Source of the DNA: an uncultured Collinsella sp. | GTDB lineage: Bacteria; Actinomycetota; Coriobacteriia; Coriobacteriales; Coriobacteriaceae | DNA length: 14,532 bases | Reading direction: 5' to 3' | Assembly (NCBI GenBank): GCA_900543515.1 | Contig: UQRW01000049.1 | Coordinates: forward strand, 1-14,532 | Part shown: in pieces, positions 1 through 7,232 of the stretch | How the letters are laid out: every line of letters begins with the position of its first letter | Numbering within the stretch: position 1 is the first letter of the stretch | Translations under genes and position numbers: made by a program | Notes under the pieces: generated by a model | Told to the model about the DNA's origin: nothing | Seen by the model: the letters and a program-made list of their open reading frames with translations, nothing else | Database searches by the model: none

Positions 1-25
1 AATCCAAGGGTTATACCCTAAGAGC

Positions 26-50
26 AAACCACCCCTTTTAGGGGTGGTTT
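26..50. terminator. Bidirectional rho-independent terminator
   Basis: A perfect 10-bp stem (26-35 with 41-50) encloses the 5-base loop TTTTA. The arms begin with AAA and end with TTT, so both strands carry a short U run after the stem. It lies about 60 bases beyond the stop of the minus-strand nuclease and would also end any plus-strand gene entering from the left. This is seen directly; termination is inferred. Confidence 0.75.
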
Positions 51-109
51 TGATTCCTTGGGGACGGAGGAAAACGGATCATTTAGGCTTTGGGGCAGCT
101 TGGTCGGTC

Positions 110-1093
110 CTAGTCTCCCGAGGCCTGATTGCGGCCGGTGGTGTAGTCGATCTGCACGTGCGGCTGCAGGTTGTAGCAATATACGTGGAAGCAGAGGGTC
201 TTGCCGTGGTCCTCGACCGATTGCGCCTCAAGGCGCATGCCACGGCAGACAAGTTCCTCTTCGTTATACATAGGCGTGACGCGGTAGAGCACATGGTTGC
301 CCGTATCGCGAATATAGTTGAGAATCTGCTCTTCAAACGGCAGCATGCCCGTCTCGTTGAGATAGCGCGTGCCGGTGAGGAGATTTTTGCGGTTGGCGTT
401 TTCGCCGCAGAGCGACCAGGCGATAAGGTGGCAGCGGTTGTAGAGGCTCTGGCCCGGAATAAAGTCGTAGCGCTGCTGGCGCCATCCAGCGGGATGGATA
501 CGCGAGATATCGCCGCGCTCGCCTTGACCGAGCGATTCGGGGCCCACACAGGCGAGCGCTTTGCGGGTGCGGCCCAGGCTGTCGAGTTTGGAGAACTTCT
601 TAAAGCAACCCTCTTCTGCAGCGCGCTCGTATTCATCGAGCGTGAATGATGGTGTGCCTAGCGGGTGCGTGCTGTCGGCGCGAAGGGCAACGTAGGGGTT
701 GCCGGCGTAGTCGGGAATGCTGCTGAGATAAACACCGCGGGCGCGGTTGAGGTCGGGGTTTTCGACCTCGTCGATGGGGGTGGCGGCACTGTCCGCGGAA
801 ACGTCGTCATCGGTGTCGGTTGCGGCGGAATCGGAGCCATCGCCAGAGTCCTGGCCGTTTTGAGGGTCTGAAGAGCTCACTGTTCCCGATTCGAGCCGGG
901 CAACCAGGTCTGCCTCGTCGTCGGTGCGGCTGGGGCTCTCGTTTTGTTTTTCGGCCAGAGCCGCCGCCTGTTCATCGCTTTGCGGCGACAGCAGCTTGGG
1001 AGCTCCGTCGAGCGATCCCGTAAACAGCGCAAACCCCAACGCCAGGGCGGTGCCGATGGAAAGTATTTGCTTGTAGGCGGGCTTGCGCGACAT
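110..1093 (-). CDS. Secreted or membrane-anchored DNA/RNA non-specific endonuclease
   Basis: This 327-residue protein is a probable extracellular nuclease of the beta-beta-alpha-metal (EndA/NucA/streptodornase) superfamily. Residues 1-9 are basic and 10-28 form a hydrophobic segment, a signal peptide or uncleaved anchor with no lipobox. Residues 36-115 are a Ser/Asp/Glu/Ala-rich linker typical of surface proteins. The nuclease domain runs from about 117 to 320. It carries the motif Asn219-Arg-Cys-His222, where His222 matches the general base of the DRGH/NRSH motif, and Asn246 of the downstream LLTGTRYLN segment is a likely metal ligand. Seven cysteines lie in the domain, so disulfides are possible outside the cell. 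The ATG is preceded by AGGAG six bases upstream, which supports this start. It is a single-gene unit. Likely roles are nucleic-acid scavenging or degradation of DNA nets; which one is inference. Confidence 0.83.
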   Translation of the reverse strand: MSRKPAYKQILSIGTALALGFALFTGSLDGAPKLLSPQSDEQAAALAEKQNESPSRTDDEADLVARLESGTVSSSDPQNGQDSGDGSDSAATDTDDDVSADSAATPIDEVENPDLNRARGVYLSSIPDYAGNPYVALRADSTHPLGTPSFTLDEYERAAEEGCFKKFSKLDSLGRTRKALACVGPESLGQGERGDISRIHPAGWRQQRYDFIPGQSLYNRCHLIAWSLCGENANRKNLLTGTRYLNETGMLPFEEQILNYIRDTGNHVLYRVTPMYNEEELVCRGMRLEAQSVEDHGKTLCFHVYCYNLQPHVQIDYTTGRNQASGD

Positions 1094-1118
1094 TGAGGCT
1101 CCTGGATGGACGGTTGGG

Positions 1119-1146
1119 AATCTACCAGTCTAGCAGGAGCCGGCAA
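1119..1146 (-). promoter_or_regulatory. Candidate promoter of the nuclease gene
   Basis: On the minus strand, TTGCCG (1146-1141) and TAGATT (1124-1119) are separated by 16 bases. Both match the sigma-70 consensus at four of six positions. The implied transcript start leaves a leader of about 20 bases before the nuclease ATG. Confidence 0.4.
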
Positions 1147-1178
1147 GGGCCGTTCTGTCGAACAAATACTTAAGATTT

Positions 1179-1207
1179 GAGACAAACGCTACTGATTCAT
1201 TTGTCCC
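1179..1207 (-). terminator. Possible weak terminator of the first LacI-family gene
   Basis: An 8-bp stem with one G-U pair (1179-1186 with 1200-1207, arms GAGACAAA and TTTGTCCC) lies just after the stop of the minus-strand regulator. There is no clean U run behind it, so it may only stabilise the 3' end. Confidence 0.35.
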
Positions 1208-1212
1208 GCGGT

Positions 1213-2223
1213 CTAGATCGAGGTGGAGTCGAGCCAGTTGAGCTTGCACTCGAGAATGCGCTGCTCGCCGGGTTCGCTGCTTCCGTCAAGTAGGGCGAGC
1301 AGCATCTCGGCTGCTTCGCGACCTTCTTGGTCGACGGGCTCGATGATGGTGGAGACGGTCGGTGTGGTGAGATTAGTCCAGTCTTCGCAGTTGAGTCCCA
1401 AAAGGCCGATTTGCTGCGGAAGCAGATGGGCCATTGGCTGGAGGGCCTTGTAGACACGGGGAAGTGCCCACTGATTTTGCACGAAGATAAGGGTTCGCTT
1501 GGCGGGATTGAACTTGAATTTAAAGTATTCGGTGAGCTCGTTGATTGACGGCTTGTTGTGATCGATGGGAATCGCTTTGTAGAGCTGCCCGTTCGCTGCC
1601 AGCGCCTCGGCATACCCCTGAAAACGCTCCATGCGGGTGCGCATTTCGGTCATGTTGGCGGCAATGGAAAAGAAATCTTCGTAGCCGGCGTCGAGGAGTG
1701 CCTGTGTGGCGTTGTACACGCCGTCGTAAAGGTTGGTTTTGATCCAGCTGGTACCTGGGCTATAGATGGCCGCATCGAAAAAGACGACCGGCTTGCCGGC
1801 GCGTCTAATGCGGTCATGCACGGCTTTGAAGTTTGCCGTGGGCTGGATGATAAAGCCATCGACGCCCAGCGAGAGCATCTTGTCGACGTACATGAGCTCG
1901 GTCTCGGGGTTAAAGTTGCTCGTGCAAACGACCGTCTGGTAGCCCGCGGGGAGCATGACCTGCTCCATGCCATTGAGAACGAGCCCCGCCCATTTGTTGG
2001 TGTTATCCAAAATGATGATGGCAATGACGTGGGTTTGCTTGCCGGTGAGCGTCTGCGCTTGGGCGTTGGGAACGTATCCGAGTTCCTTAATGACGCGCGC
2101 GATTTTGTTCTGCGTCTTCTCGCTAAGCTTTTCTCGTTTGTCGTTGAGGTAATACGAGACGCTTGCCGTCGAGGTTCCCGCCTCTCGAGCGACGTCTGCG
2201 ATCGTAACGCGCTGTTTTGCCAC
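1213..2223 (-). CDS. LacI/GalR-family transcriptional regulator of the adjacent PTS operon
   Basis: The protein has 336 residues when started at GTG 2223, giving MAKQRVTIADVAREAG. I prefer this start over the ATG at 2259 because GGAAGGAG lies just upstream and because LacI proteins begin a few residues before the helix-turn-helix. Residues about 5-25 form the HTH (IADVAREAGTSTASVSYYLN), followed by the hinge helix around AQAQTLTG and a periplasmic-binding-protein-like sensor domain from about 60 to 336, the usual family size. It is transcribed divergently from the PTS EIIBC gene across a 415-base gap that holds a CG-centred palindrome of LacI-operator type. It probably represses the operon and releases DNA on binding a sugar or sugar phosphate. 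The role as regulator is well supported by family; the target is inferred from position and the effector is unknown. Confidence 0.88.
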   Translation of the reverse strand: MAKQRVTIADVAREAGTSTASVSYYLNDKREKLSEKTQNKIARVIKELGYVPNAQAQTLTGKQTHVIAIIILDNTNKWAGLVLNGMEQVMLPAGYQTVVCTSNFNPETELMYVDKMLSLGVDGFIIQPTANFKAVHDRIRRAGKPVVFFDAAIYSPGTSWIKTNLYDGVYNATQALLDAGYEDFFSIAANMTEMRTRMERFQGYAEALAANGQLYKAIPIDHNKPSINELTEYFKFKFNPAKRTLIFVQNQWALPRVYKALQPMAHLLPQQIGLLGLNCEDWTNLTTPTVSTIIEPVDQEGREAAEMLLALLDGSSEPGEQRILECKLNWLDSTSI

Positions 2224-2448
2224 AGCGACTCCTTCCGACAGATGAGCATTTTCCAACATGATGACTTTGAGTCTTGGTGAAGGATACGCTTCGGTGAGCG
2301 GCTTTTTCCTTTCATATGAGTATGCAACAAATGCGGCATACGGGTGGGGTCGAAATTTGTGACCGGCATGCGCATCTGCCGTCTACCGAGAAAATCAAAT
2401 ACTTCTTGACTTTTGAAATCGAGGGCAAAATCGCAGGATTCATTTTTG

Positions 2449-2462
2449 GTTAAACGCATAAC
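2449..2462. promoter_or_regulatory. Candidate LacI-family operator
   Basis: GTTAAACGCATAAC is a palindrome of the form GTTA-NN-CG-NN-TAAC with the central CG expected of LacI-family sites. Its right half, CGCATAAC, recurs 13 bases further on at 2468-2475. The core AAACGCAT is shared with the palindrome in front of the second LacI-type gene. Binding is inferred. Confidence 0.5.
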
Positions 2463-2508
2463 TAAATCGCATAACCAACGCTCTGACCTGCGCGTTTACC
2501 GAAATAAG

Positions 2509-2538
2509 CTGGCATTAAGAAAAACGAGCACCTATATT
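2509..2538 (+). promoter_or_regulatory. Candidate promoter of the PTS operon
   Basis: CTGGCA (2509-2514, four of six to TTGACA) and TATATT (2533-2538, five of six to TATAAT) are 18 bases apart. The leader would be about 95 bases. The operator-like palindrome lies some 50 bases upstream of the -35 element, which is far for simple steric repression, so another promoter closer to it is possible. Confidence 0.35.
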
Positions 2539-2638
2539 GTTCTTGTCGAAAAGACAGCAAGTCCAAACGGCAGGGGATGCTCCGGAGGCCTCCGCAAACG
2601 GTGTCTTGCGCACGCAACTCTATGAAAAGAGGGAAGCA

Positions 2639-4111
2639 ATGAAGATCGTAGGCGTTGCCGCCTGTACTGTGGGTATCGCCCACACGTATATGGCCCAGAA
2701 GGCGATTCAGGATGAATGCGCCGCCCGTGGCATCGAGTGCAAGGTCGAGGCTCAGGGTGGCCTGGGTATCGAGAATGAGCTCACGCAGGAAGACGTGGAC
2801 TCCGCCGACCTGGTCCTGGAGTCCGTCGACGTGGGTGTCGAGAACGAGGACCGTTTTGAGCAGAAGATGGCCGAGGGCAAGTTCCTGAAGGTCGGCACCT
2901 CGGATGTAATCGCCGATCCGGTAAAGATCATCGACCAGGCCATTGAGATCATCAAGGCGACGGGTGGCGCCGTTGACGCGCCCAAGGCCGAGGCCAAGGC
3001 AGAGAAGAAGGCCGTCTCCGCTGCCCCGCAGGCCCCGACACCGGCGTCCAAGCAGTCTATCTTTGCCGATCCTGGCAAGACGCTGCTCAATGCATTCAAT
3101 ACCGGCGTTTCCTATTTTATCCCCATCGTCGTTATCGGCGGCGTGTTTCTTGCCTTCTCGCTGGCATCCGGTACCGCCGGCGCCAACGGCATGGAGGTTA
3201 CGAACCCGCTGATGGTGAGCCTTAACACCATCGGCATGGCCGGCATCTCCATGATGATCCCGGTGCTTGCGGCATACATCTCCTACTCGATGGCCGGCAA
3301 GCCCGCGCTCGCCCCCGGTTTTGTCCTGGGCTACCTGGTCAACAACGCAGTCGTTACCCCTAACGGCAACAGCGTTTCGACCGGCTTCTTGGGCGCCATG
3401 ATCATGGCGGTCATCTGCGGCTACTTTGTCCGCTGGATGAAGACCTGGAAGGTCAACAACACCATCCAGACCATCATGCCCATCCTGATCATCCCGATTC
3501 TGACCTCGCTTGTCCTGGGCATGGCCTATATCTACATCCTGGCCACGCCGCTTGGCTTTGTGATGGACTGGCTCACCGGCGTGCTCGGCAGCCTGCAGGG
3601 CGGTTCCGCAGTTGTCCTGGGTCTGGTCATTGGCGTTATGACCGCCTTCGATATGGGTGGCCCCATCAACAAGACCGCCTCGACCTTCACCATGGCCATC
3701 ATGGCCTCCGGCATCTATGGCCCCAACGGCATGTTCCGCGTCGCCGTCGCCATTCCCCCGATTGCCTGCGGCCTTGCTGCGCTCATCGCCAAGAACAAGT
3801 TCGATGACGCCGATCGCCAGATGGGTATCTCCGCACTGTTCATGGGCTGCATCGGCATTACCGAGGGCGCTATCCCCTTCGCGGTCAAGGACCTTGGCCA
3901 CACCCTGCCCGGCATCTGCATCGGCTCTGCCGTGGGCGCGGCGCTCGCCGCCTTCCAGGGTATCGACTGCTACGTCCCGCACGGTGGCTTTATCGTCGCC
4001 CTTGCCACCAACAACGTCGCGCTGTTCTGCCTGGACATCGTGATTGGCGCCGTGGTCGCCGCTGCAATCCTGATTGCCATGAAGCCCACGCTCGACAAGC
4101 AGGCCAAGTAA
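2639..4111 (+). CDS. PTS fructose-family transporter subunit IIBC
   Basis: This 490-residue inner-membrane protein imports a sugar and phosphorylates it. EIIB occupies residues 1-100 and begins with the fructose-type active-site loop VAACTVGIAHTYMAQ, with Cys9 as the phosphorylated residue. Residues about 104-138 are an Ala/Lys/Pro-rich linker. EIIC fills about 140-490 with many hydrophobic helices and the conserved motifs FDMGGPINKTA (Asp338 on) and GITEGAIPFA (Glu409). There is no EIIA domain; the only one in the operon is the last gene. The start at 2639 is chosen because GAGGGAAG precedes it and because the upstream extension has no EIIB similarity. It is first in the operon, with a 144-base structured gap before the next gene. 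The family transports fructose and related ketoses and polyols; the true substrate here is not fixed by sequence. Confidence 0.93.
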   Translation: MKIVGVAACTVGIAHTYMAQKAIQDECAARGIECKVEAQGGLGIENELTQEDVDSADLVLESVDVGVENEDRFEQKMAEGKFLKVGTSDVIADPVKIIDQAIEIIKATGGAVDAPKAEAKAEKKAVSAAPQAPTPASKQSIFADPGKTLLNAFNTGVSYFIPIVVIGGVFLAFSLASGTAGANGMEVTNPLMVSLNTIGMAGISMMIPVLAAYISYSMAGKPALAPGFVLGYLVNNAVVTPNGNSVSTGFLGAMIMAVICGYFVRWMKTWKVNNTIQTIMPILIIPILTSLVLGMAYIYILATPLGFVMDWLTGVLGSLQGGSAVVLGLVIGVMTAFDMGGPINKTASTFTMAIMASGIYGPNGMFRVAVAIPPIACGLAALIAKNKFDDADRQMGISALFMGCIGITEGAIPFAVKDLGHTLPGICIGSAVGAALAAFQGIDCYVPHGGFIVALATNNVALFCLDIVIGAVVAAAILIAMKPTLDKQAK

Positions 4112-4125
4112 ACCTTTAAGGACTC

Positions 4126-4186
4126 CGGTTGTGCGGAGGGATGGATTTGACTCCGCACAACCGCCCCTACACAACAAAATCCATCC
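4126..4186 (+). repeat. Hairpin with an alternative loop pairing between EIIBC and gatZ-like genes
   Basis: A perfect 13-bp stem (4126-4138 with 4151-4163) encloses a 12-base loop. Ten bases of the loop, GGATGGATTT (4139-4148), are perfectly complementary to AAATCCATCC at 4177-4186, so a pseudoknot or a competing fold is possible. A further 7-bp stem with one G-U pair follows at 4196-4202/4207-4213. No strong U run follows, so mRNA stabilisation, processing or attenuation are all possible. Confidence 0.6.
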
Positions 4187-4255
4187 GTACTGATAGGGCC
4201 CACATCTGGGTCCCAGGGAACTTTTGTCAAAAATCCTCTGGAGAAGGAGAACAAA

Positions 4256-5530
4256 ATGTCCAACCTCACCATCCGCCAGGCCGTTCAGGGCATGCTCAAA
4301 CTGCAGGATAGCGGCGATCACGCAACCATGGTCGGCATTGGCCCCATGAGCCCCAACCTGATTCAGGCCGTGTTCGAGCTTGCCAAGGACGAGGATTTCC
4401 CGCCCATGTTTATCGCCAGCCGCAACCAGGTCGATATGGACGAGATGGGCGCCGGCTACGTCAACGGTTGGGACCAGACGCGCTTTGCCGCCGACATCAA
4501 GAAGGTCGCCGACGAGGTGGGTTACACCGGTCCGTACTACCTGTGCCGAGATCACGGCGGTCCGTGGCAGCGCGACGAGGAGCGTAACGCCCACCTGCCC
4601 GAGGACGAGGCCATGGAGCTCGCCCGCAAGTCCTTCGTCGCCGACATGGAGGCAGGCTTTGACCTGCTGATGGTCGACCCCACCAAGGATCCCTATCAGA
4701 TCGGCAAGGTTATTCCGCTCGACGTGGTGCTTCGCCGCACGATCGATCTTATCGACTACCTTGAGCAGTACCGTCGCGAGCATAACCTGCCCGAGGTCGC
4801 CTATGAGGTCGGTACCGAGGAGACCAATGGCGGCTTGACCTCTACCGATAAGTACGAGGAGTTCATTTCTCAGCTGCAGCCCGAGCTCGAGAAGCGCGGC
4901 TGCCCCATGCCCACCTTTATCGTCGGCCAGACCGGCACCCTTACCCGCTGGACGGAGCAGGTCGGTCACTACAACTTCAAGAACGCCCGCGAGCTTGCCG
5001 ATATGGCCAAGCGCTATGGCGTGGGCCTGAAGGAGCACAACGCCGACTATCTGGACGACGCGACGCTGCTCGAGCACATCCCGGCACACGTGACCGCCTC
5101 CAACGTCGCTCCGCAGTATGGCACCGAGGAGACCCGCGCCTACCTCAAGCTCTGCGCCACCGAGCAGATCCTGGTCGACAACGGTCTGTGCGATGACCCC
5201 TCCGACCTGTATCACACGCTGCTGGTCAAGGCTATCAAGACCGAGCGCTGGCGCAAGTGGATGACTGGCGACGACGTCAACCTGCAGGTCGATGACATCC
5301 TTGCCGACGATGAGCTCAGCCTGAAGATCCTGGATGTCTCCGGCCACTATGCGTTCAACGATCCCGAGGTCAAGGAGCAGGTCGAGAAGCTCTATCGCAA
5401 CCTCGCTGCCCAGGACATCGACGGCAAGCGCTTTGTGATCGAGCACATCAAGCGCCCGATCAAGCAGTACGTCGTCGGTCTTAACCTCAAGGGCGTCACG
5501 ACCCGCATCGAGGCCGCTCTTGCCGAGTAA
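4256..5530 (+). CDS. GatZ/KbaZ-family protein, probable ketose-phosphate 4-epimerase
   Basis: The protein has 424 residues, the usual length for the GatZ/KbaZ family. Segments matching KbaZ are SRNQVDMDE (56-63), the LCRDHGGP loop (Asp99-His100), YEVGTEE (183-189) and KEHNADY (259-265, with Glu260, His261, Asp264). The Asp, His and Glu residues could form a metal site. In enterobacteria this family is described as the non-catalytic subunit of tagatose-1,6-bisphosphate aldolase beside GatY/KbaY. No GatY/KbaY gene is present here. Other members are known to epimerise C4 of ketose phosphates such as tagatose 6-phosphate and fructose 6-phosphate, and I infer that role here. The sequence is quite divergent from KbaZ, so the substrate could differ. 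GGAGAAGGAG lies just ahead of the ATG. It is probably cotranscribed with the PTS gene. Confidence 0.78.
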   Translation: MSNLTIRQAVQGMLKLQDSGDHATMVGIGPMSPNLIQAVFELAKDEDFPPMFIASRNQVDMDEMGAGYVNGWDQTRFAADIKKVADEVGYTGPYYLCRDHGGPWQRDEERNAHLPEDEAMELARKSFVADMEAGFDLLMVDPTKDPYQIGKVIPLDVVLRRTIDLIDYLEQYRREHNLPEVAYEVGTEETNGGLTSTDKYEEFISQLQPELEKRGCPMPTFIVGQTGTLTRWTEQVGHYNFKNARELADMAKRYGVGLKEHNADYLDDATLLEHIPAHVTASNVAPQYGTEETRAYLKLCATEQILVDNGLCDDPSDLYHTLLVKAIKTERWRKWMTGDDVNLQVDDILADDELSLKILDVSGHYAFNDPEVKEQVEKLYRNLAAQDIDGKRFVIEHIKRPIKQYVVGLNLKGVTTRIEAALAE

Positions 5531-5549
5531 GTAGCTTTTCCTACGCGAC

Positions 5550-5585
5550 GCCGGGCCTGGGGCATGTCCCAGCTGCAGGCCCGGC
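5550..5585 (+). repeat. Intercistronic hairpin after the gatZ-like gene
   Basis: A perfect 10-bp GC-rich stem (5550-5559 with 5576-5585) surrounds a 16-base loop that can itself pair through GGG and CCC. It sits 20 bases after the stop codon and immediately upstream of a second, longer inverted repeat. It could protect the 3' end of the upstream message. Confidence 0.5.
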
Positions 5586-5587
5586 AC

Positions 5588-5618
5588 ATGGGACAAAGGG
5601 GCGGTCCCTTTGTCCCAT
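5588..5618 (+). terminator. Terminator-like inverted repeat inside the operon
   Basis: A perfect 13-bp stem (5588-5600 with 5606-5618) closes on the 5-base loop GCGGT and is followed by TCTTTTGAGTTTT. This is a credible intrinsic terminator lying 88 bases past the gatZ-like stop and 37 bases before the transaldolase start. Since the downstream genes belong functionally with the upstream ones, partial read-through (attenuation) is likely. The arm sequence GGGACAAAGGG also has the look of a dispersed repeat, but it occurs once in this window. Confidence 0.6.
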
Positions 5619-5654
5619 TCTTTTGAGTTTTAGCTTCCTTTGAAGGGGTTCACC

Positions 5655-6338
5655 ATGAAGTTCTTTATCGATACCGCCAATCTGGACGAGATTGCCGAGG
5701 CCAAGAGCTGGGGCTGCCTGGCCGGTGTTACCACCAACCCGTCCCTGTACGCCAAGACCGGCGGCAAGCTTGCCGACTTTGAGCCCCATATGCTCAAGAT
5801 TGCCGAGCTCTGCGAGGGTCTGCCCGTGTCCGCCGAGTCTACCGCGACTACTGCCGAGGGCATGATCGAGGAGGGCAAGCGTCTTGCCGCCCTCGCTCCC
5901 AACATCGTGGTTAAGCTTCCCGTGTGCGAGGCCGGCCTTGCCGCCTGCCGCGCCCTGGCCGACGCAGGTGTGCGCGTCAACATGACGCTTGTTTTCTCGC
6001 CGACCCAGGCCTTGATGGCCGCCAACGCCGGCGCTCGCTACATCAGCCCGTTTGTGGGGCGCTTCGATGACATCGCCGAGGACGGTATCTCGCAGCTCGA
6101 CAATGTTGTGACTTGCATCAAGAACTATGACTGGACCGGCAAGAACGTCGACGACACCGTTGAGATCATCACCGCTTCGGTCCGCACGCCCAACCATGTG
6201 ACCCAGGCGGCGCTGCTTGGTGCCGACATTGCGACCGTCCCCATGGCCGCTCTTAAGAAATGCTTGCATCACCCGCTGACCGACCAGGGCCTTGCCTCTT
6301 TTGAGGCTGATTGGCAGAAGGTCGTCGCTCAGGCTTAA
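5655..6338 (+). CDS. Transaldolase, short TalC/MipB-type
   Basis: This 227-residue cytosolic protein transfers dihydroxyacetone units between sugar phosphates (sedoheptulose 7-phosphate plus glyceraldehyde 3-phosphate to fructose 6-phosphate plus erythrose 4-phosphate). It is full length for the short transaldolase/FSA class. Asp6, the TTNPS loop with Asn28, the Schiff-base Lys87 in VVKLPV and Arg177 are all present. Two positions separate this family: fructose-6-phosphate aldolase has Gln59 and Tyr131, whereas here the aligned residues are Glu61 (AESTATTAEGM) and Phe133 (SPFVGR), the transaldolase state. NMTLVFSPTQAL is also typical of TalC. The start is the ATG at 5655 with GAAGGGG upstream; an in-frame TTG five codons earlier is less likely. 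The next gene begins 63 bases on, across a hairpin. Confidence 0.92.
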   Translation: MKFFIDTANLDEIAEAKSWGCLAGVTTNPSLYAKTGGKLADFEPHMLKIAELCEGLPVSAESTATTAEGMIEEGKRLAALAPNIVVKLPVCEAGLAACRALADAGVRVNMTLVFSPTQALMAANAGARYISPFVGRFDDIAEDGISQLDNVVTCIKNYDWTGKNVDDTVEIITASVRTPNHVTQAALLGADIATVPMAALKKCLHHPLTDQGLASFEADWQKVVAQA

Positions 6339-6349
6339 CGAGTGGATTG

Positions 6350-6378
6350 CCCCGGCATCGCGTCATCCGGTGCCGGGG
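6350..6378 (+). repeat. Hairpin between transaldolase and transketolase genes
   Basis: CCCCGGCA (6350-6357) and TGCCGGGG (6371-6378) form a perfect 8-bp stem with a 13-base loop. It lies between the stop of the transaldolase gene and the ribosome-binding site of the transketolase gene. There is no U run, so it is more likely a stability or processing element than a terminator. Confidence 0.5.
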
Positions 6379-6401
6379 TTGTTCTCAAGAGAGGAATTCG
6401 T

Positions 6402-7232
6402 ATGACCAACCAGGAGCTGGCGAAGGTCGCCAATGAGGTCAGGAAGGGTGTCGTGACTGCGGTTCACGCGGCCAAGTCGGGACATCCGGGTGGATCGCTC
6501 GGTGCTGCCGACATCATGACGTATCTGTACTTTGAGGAAATGAATATCGATCCTGCTGACCCTCACAAGGCCGATCGCGATCGCTTTGTGCTCTCCAAGG
6601 GTCACGCGGCGCCGGGCCTGTATTCGGTGTTGGCAAATCGCGGCTATTTTCCCGTCGAAGAGCTCGAGACGCTCCGCCATATTGGCAGCCGACTGCAGGG
6701 CCATCCCAACATGAACGACACCCCGGGCATCGATATGTCCACCGGATCGCTCGGTCAGGGTATCTCCGCCGCGGTTGGAATGGCACTCGCCGCAAAGCAC
6801 TGGGGTGACAGCTACCGCGTCTACACGTTGCTGGGCGACGGCGAGTGCGAGGAGGGCCAGGTGTGGGAGGCGGCCATGTTTGCCGGCAACCATGCGCTCG
6901 ACAATCTTGTTGCCGTCGTCGACCACAACGGCTTGCAGATTGACGGCACGATCGATGAGGTCAACTCGGCCATGCCGCTCGCTGACAAGTTCCGCGCCTT
7001 TAAGTGGCATGTGATCGAGCTAGCCGATGGCAACGACATGACACAGATTGAGGCGGCTTTCGCCGAGGCTCGTGAGGTGACCGGCGTGCCCGTCGCTATC
7101 ATCGCCGAGACGGTGAAGGGCAAAGGCGTCTCCTTTATGGAGAACCAGGTTGGCTGGCATGGCAAGGCGCCCAACGATGAACAGTTTGAGCAGGCCATGG
7201 CCGAGCTTGCGGCAGCAGGAGAGGAGCTCTAA
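6402..7232 (+). CDS. Transketolase, N-terminal (thiamine-diphosphate-binding) subunit
   Basis: This 276-residue protein is the first half of a split transketolase, which moves two-carbon ketol groups between ketose and aldose phosphates. It holds the thiamine-diphosphate motif starting GDGECEEG (145-152) and ending at Asn176, and the conserved histidines His28 (SGHPGG), His68 (SKGHAAPGLY) and His101 (LQGHPN). The length fits the ~270-residue N-terminal subunits of two-gene transketolases. The start is the ATG at 6402, with AGAGAGGAATT upstream; an in-frame GTG at 6342 would fall inside the hairpin region and adds no conserved sequence. Its stop TAA overlaps the ATG of the next gene by one base, so the two halves are translationally coupled and should assemble into one enzyme. 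Confidence 0.93.
   Translation: MTNQELAKVANEVRKGVVTAVHAAKSGHPGGSLGAADIMTYLYFEEMNIDPADPHKADRDRFVLSKGHAAPGLYSVLANRGYFPVEELETLRHIGSRLQGHPNMNDTPGIDMSTGSLGQGISAAVGMALAAKHWGDSYRVYTLLGDGECEEGQVWEAAMFAGNHALDNLVAVVDHNGLQIDGTIDEVNSAMPLADKFRAFKWHVIELADGNDMTQIEAAFAEAREVTGVPVAIIAETVKGKGVSFMENQVGWHGKAPNDEQFEQAMAELAAAGEEL

Larger units (their letters stand above)
2224..2638. promoter_or_regulatory. Divergent control region between lacI-type gene and PTS operon
   Basis: This 415-base gap has no gene. It holds the operator-like palindrome at 2449-2462, a second copy of its right half (CGCATAAC at 2468-2475), a candidate plus-strand promoter at 2509-2538, and in the EIIBC leader a perfect 12-base palindrome CGGAGGCCTCCG (2583-2594) flanked by two CAAACGG copies (2564-2570 and 2595-2601). 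I see no convincing promoter for the regulator itself. Confidence 0.6.

Noticed and set aside
2224..2259. Start of the first LacI-type gene at the ATG 2259
   Set aside because: The GTG at 2223 has a strong GGAAGGAG site and gives the usual short distance to the helix-turn-helix.
2462..5596. A very long open frame on the minus strand opposite the PTS and gatZ-like genes
   Set aside because: Its protein is Gly/Asp/His/Val-rich and low in recognisable motifs, spans two well-supported genes and their structured gap, and has no plausible start site. It is a by-product of GC-biased third codon positions.
6342..6401. An N-terminal extension of the transketolase from the in-frame GTG at 6342
   Set aside because: It would translate the intercistronic hairpin, adds no conserved sequence and has no ribosome site, whereas the ATG at 6402 has one.
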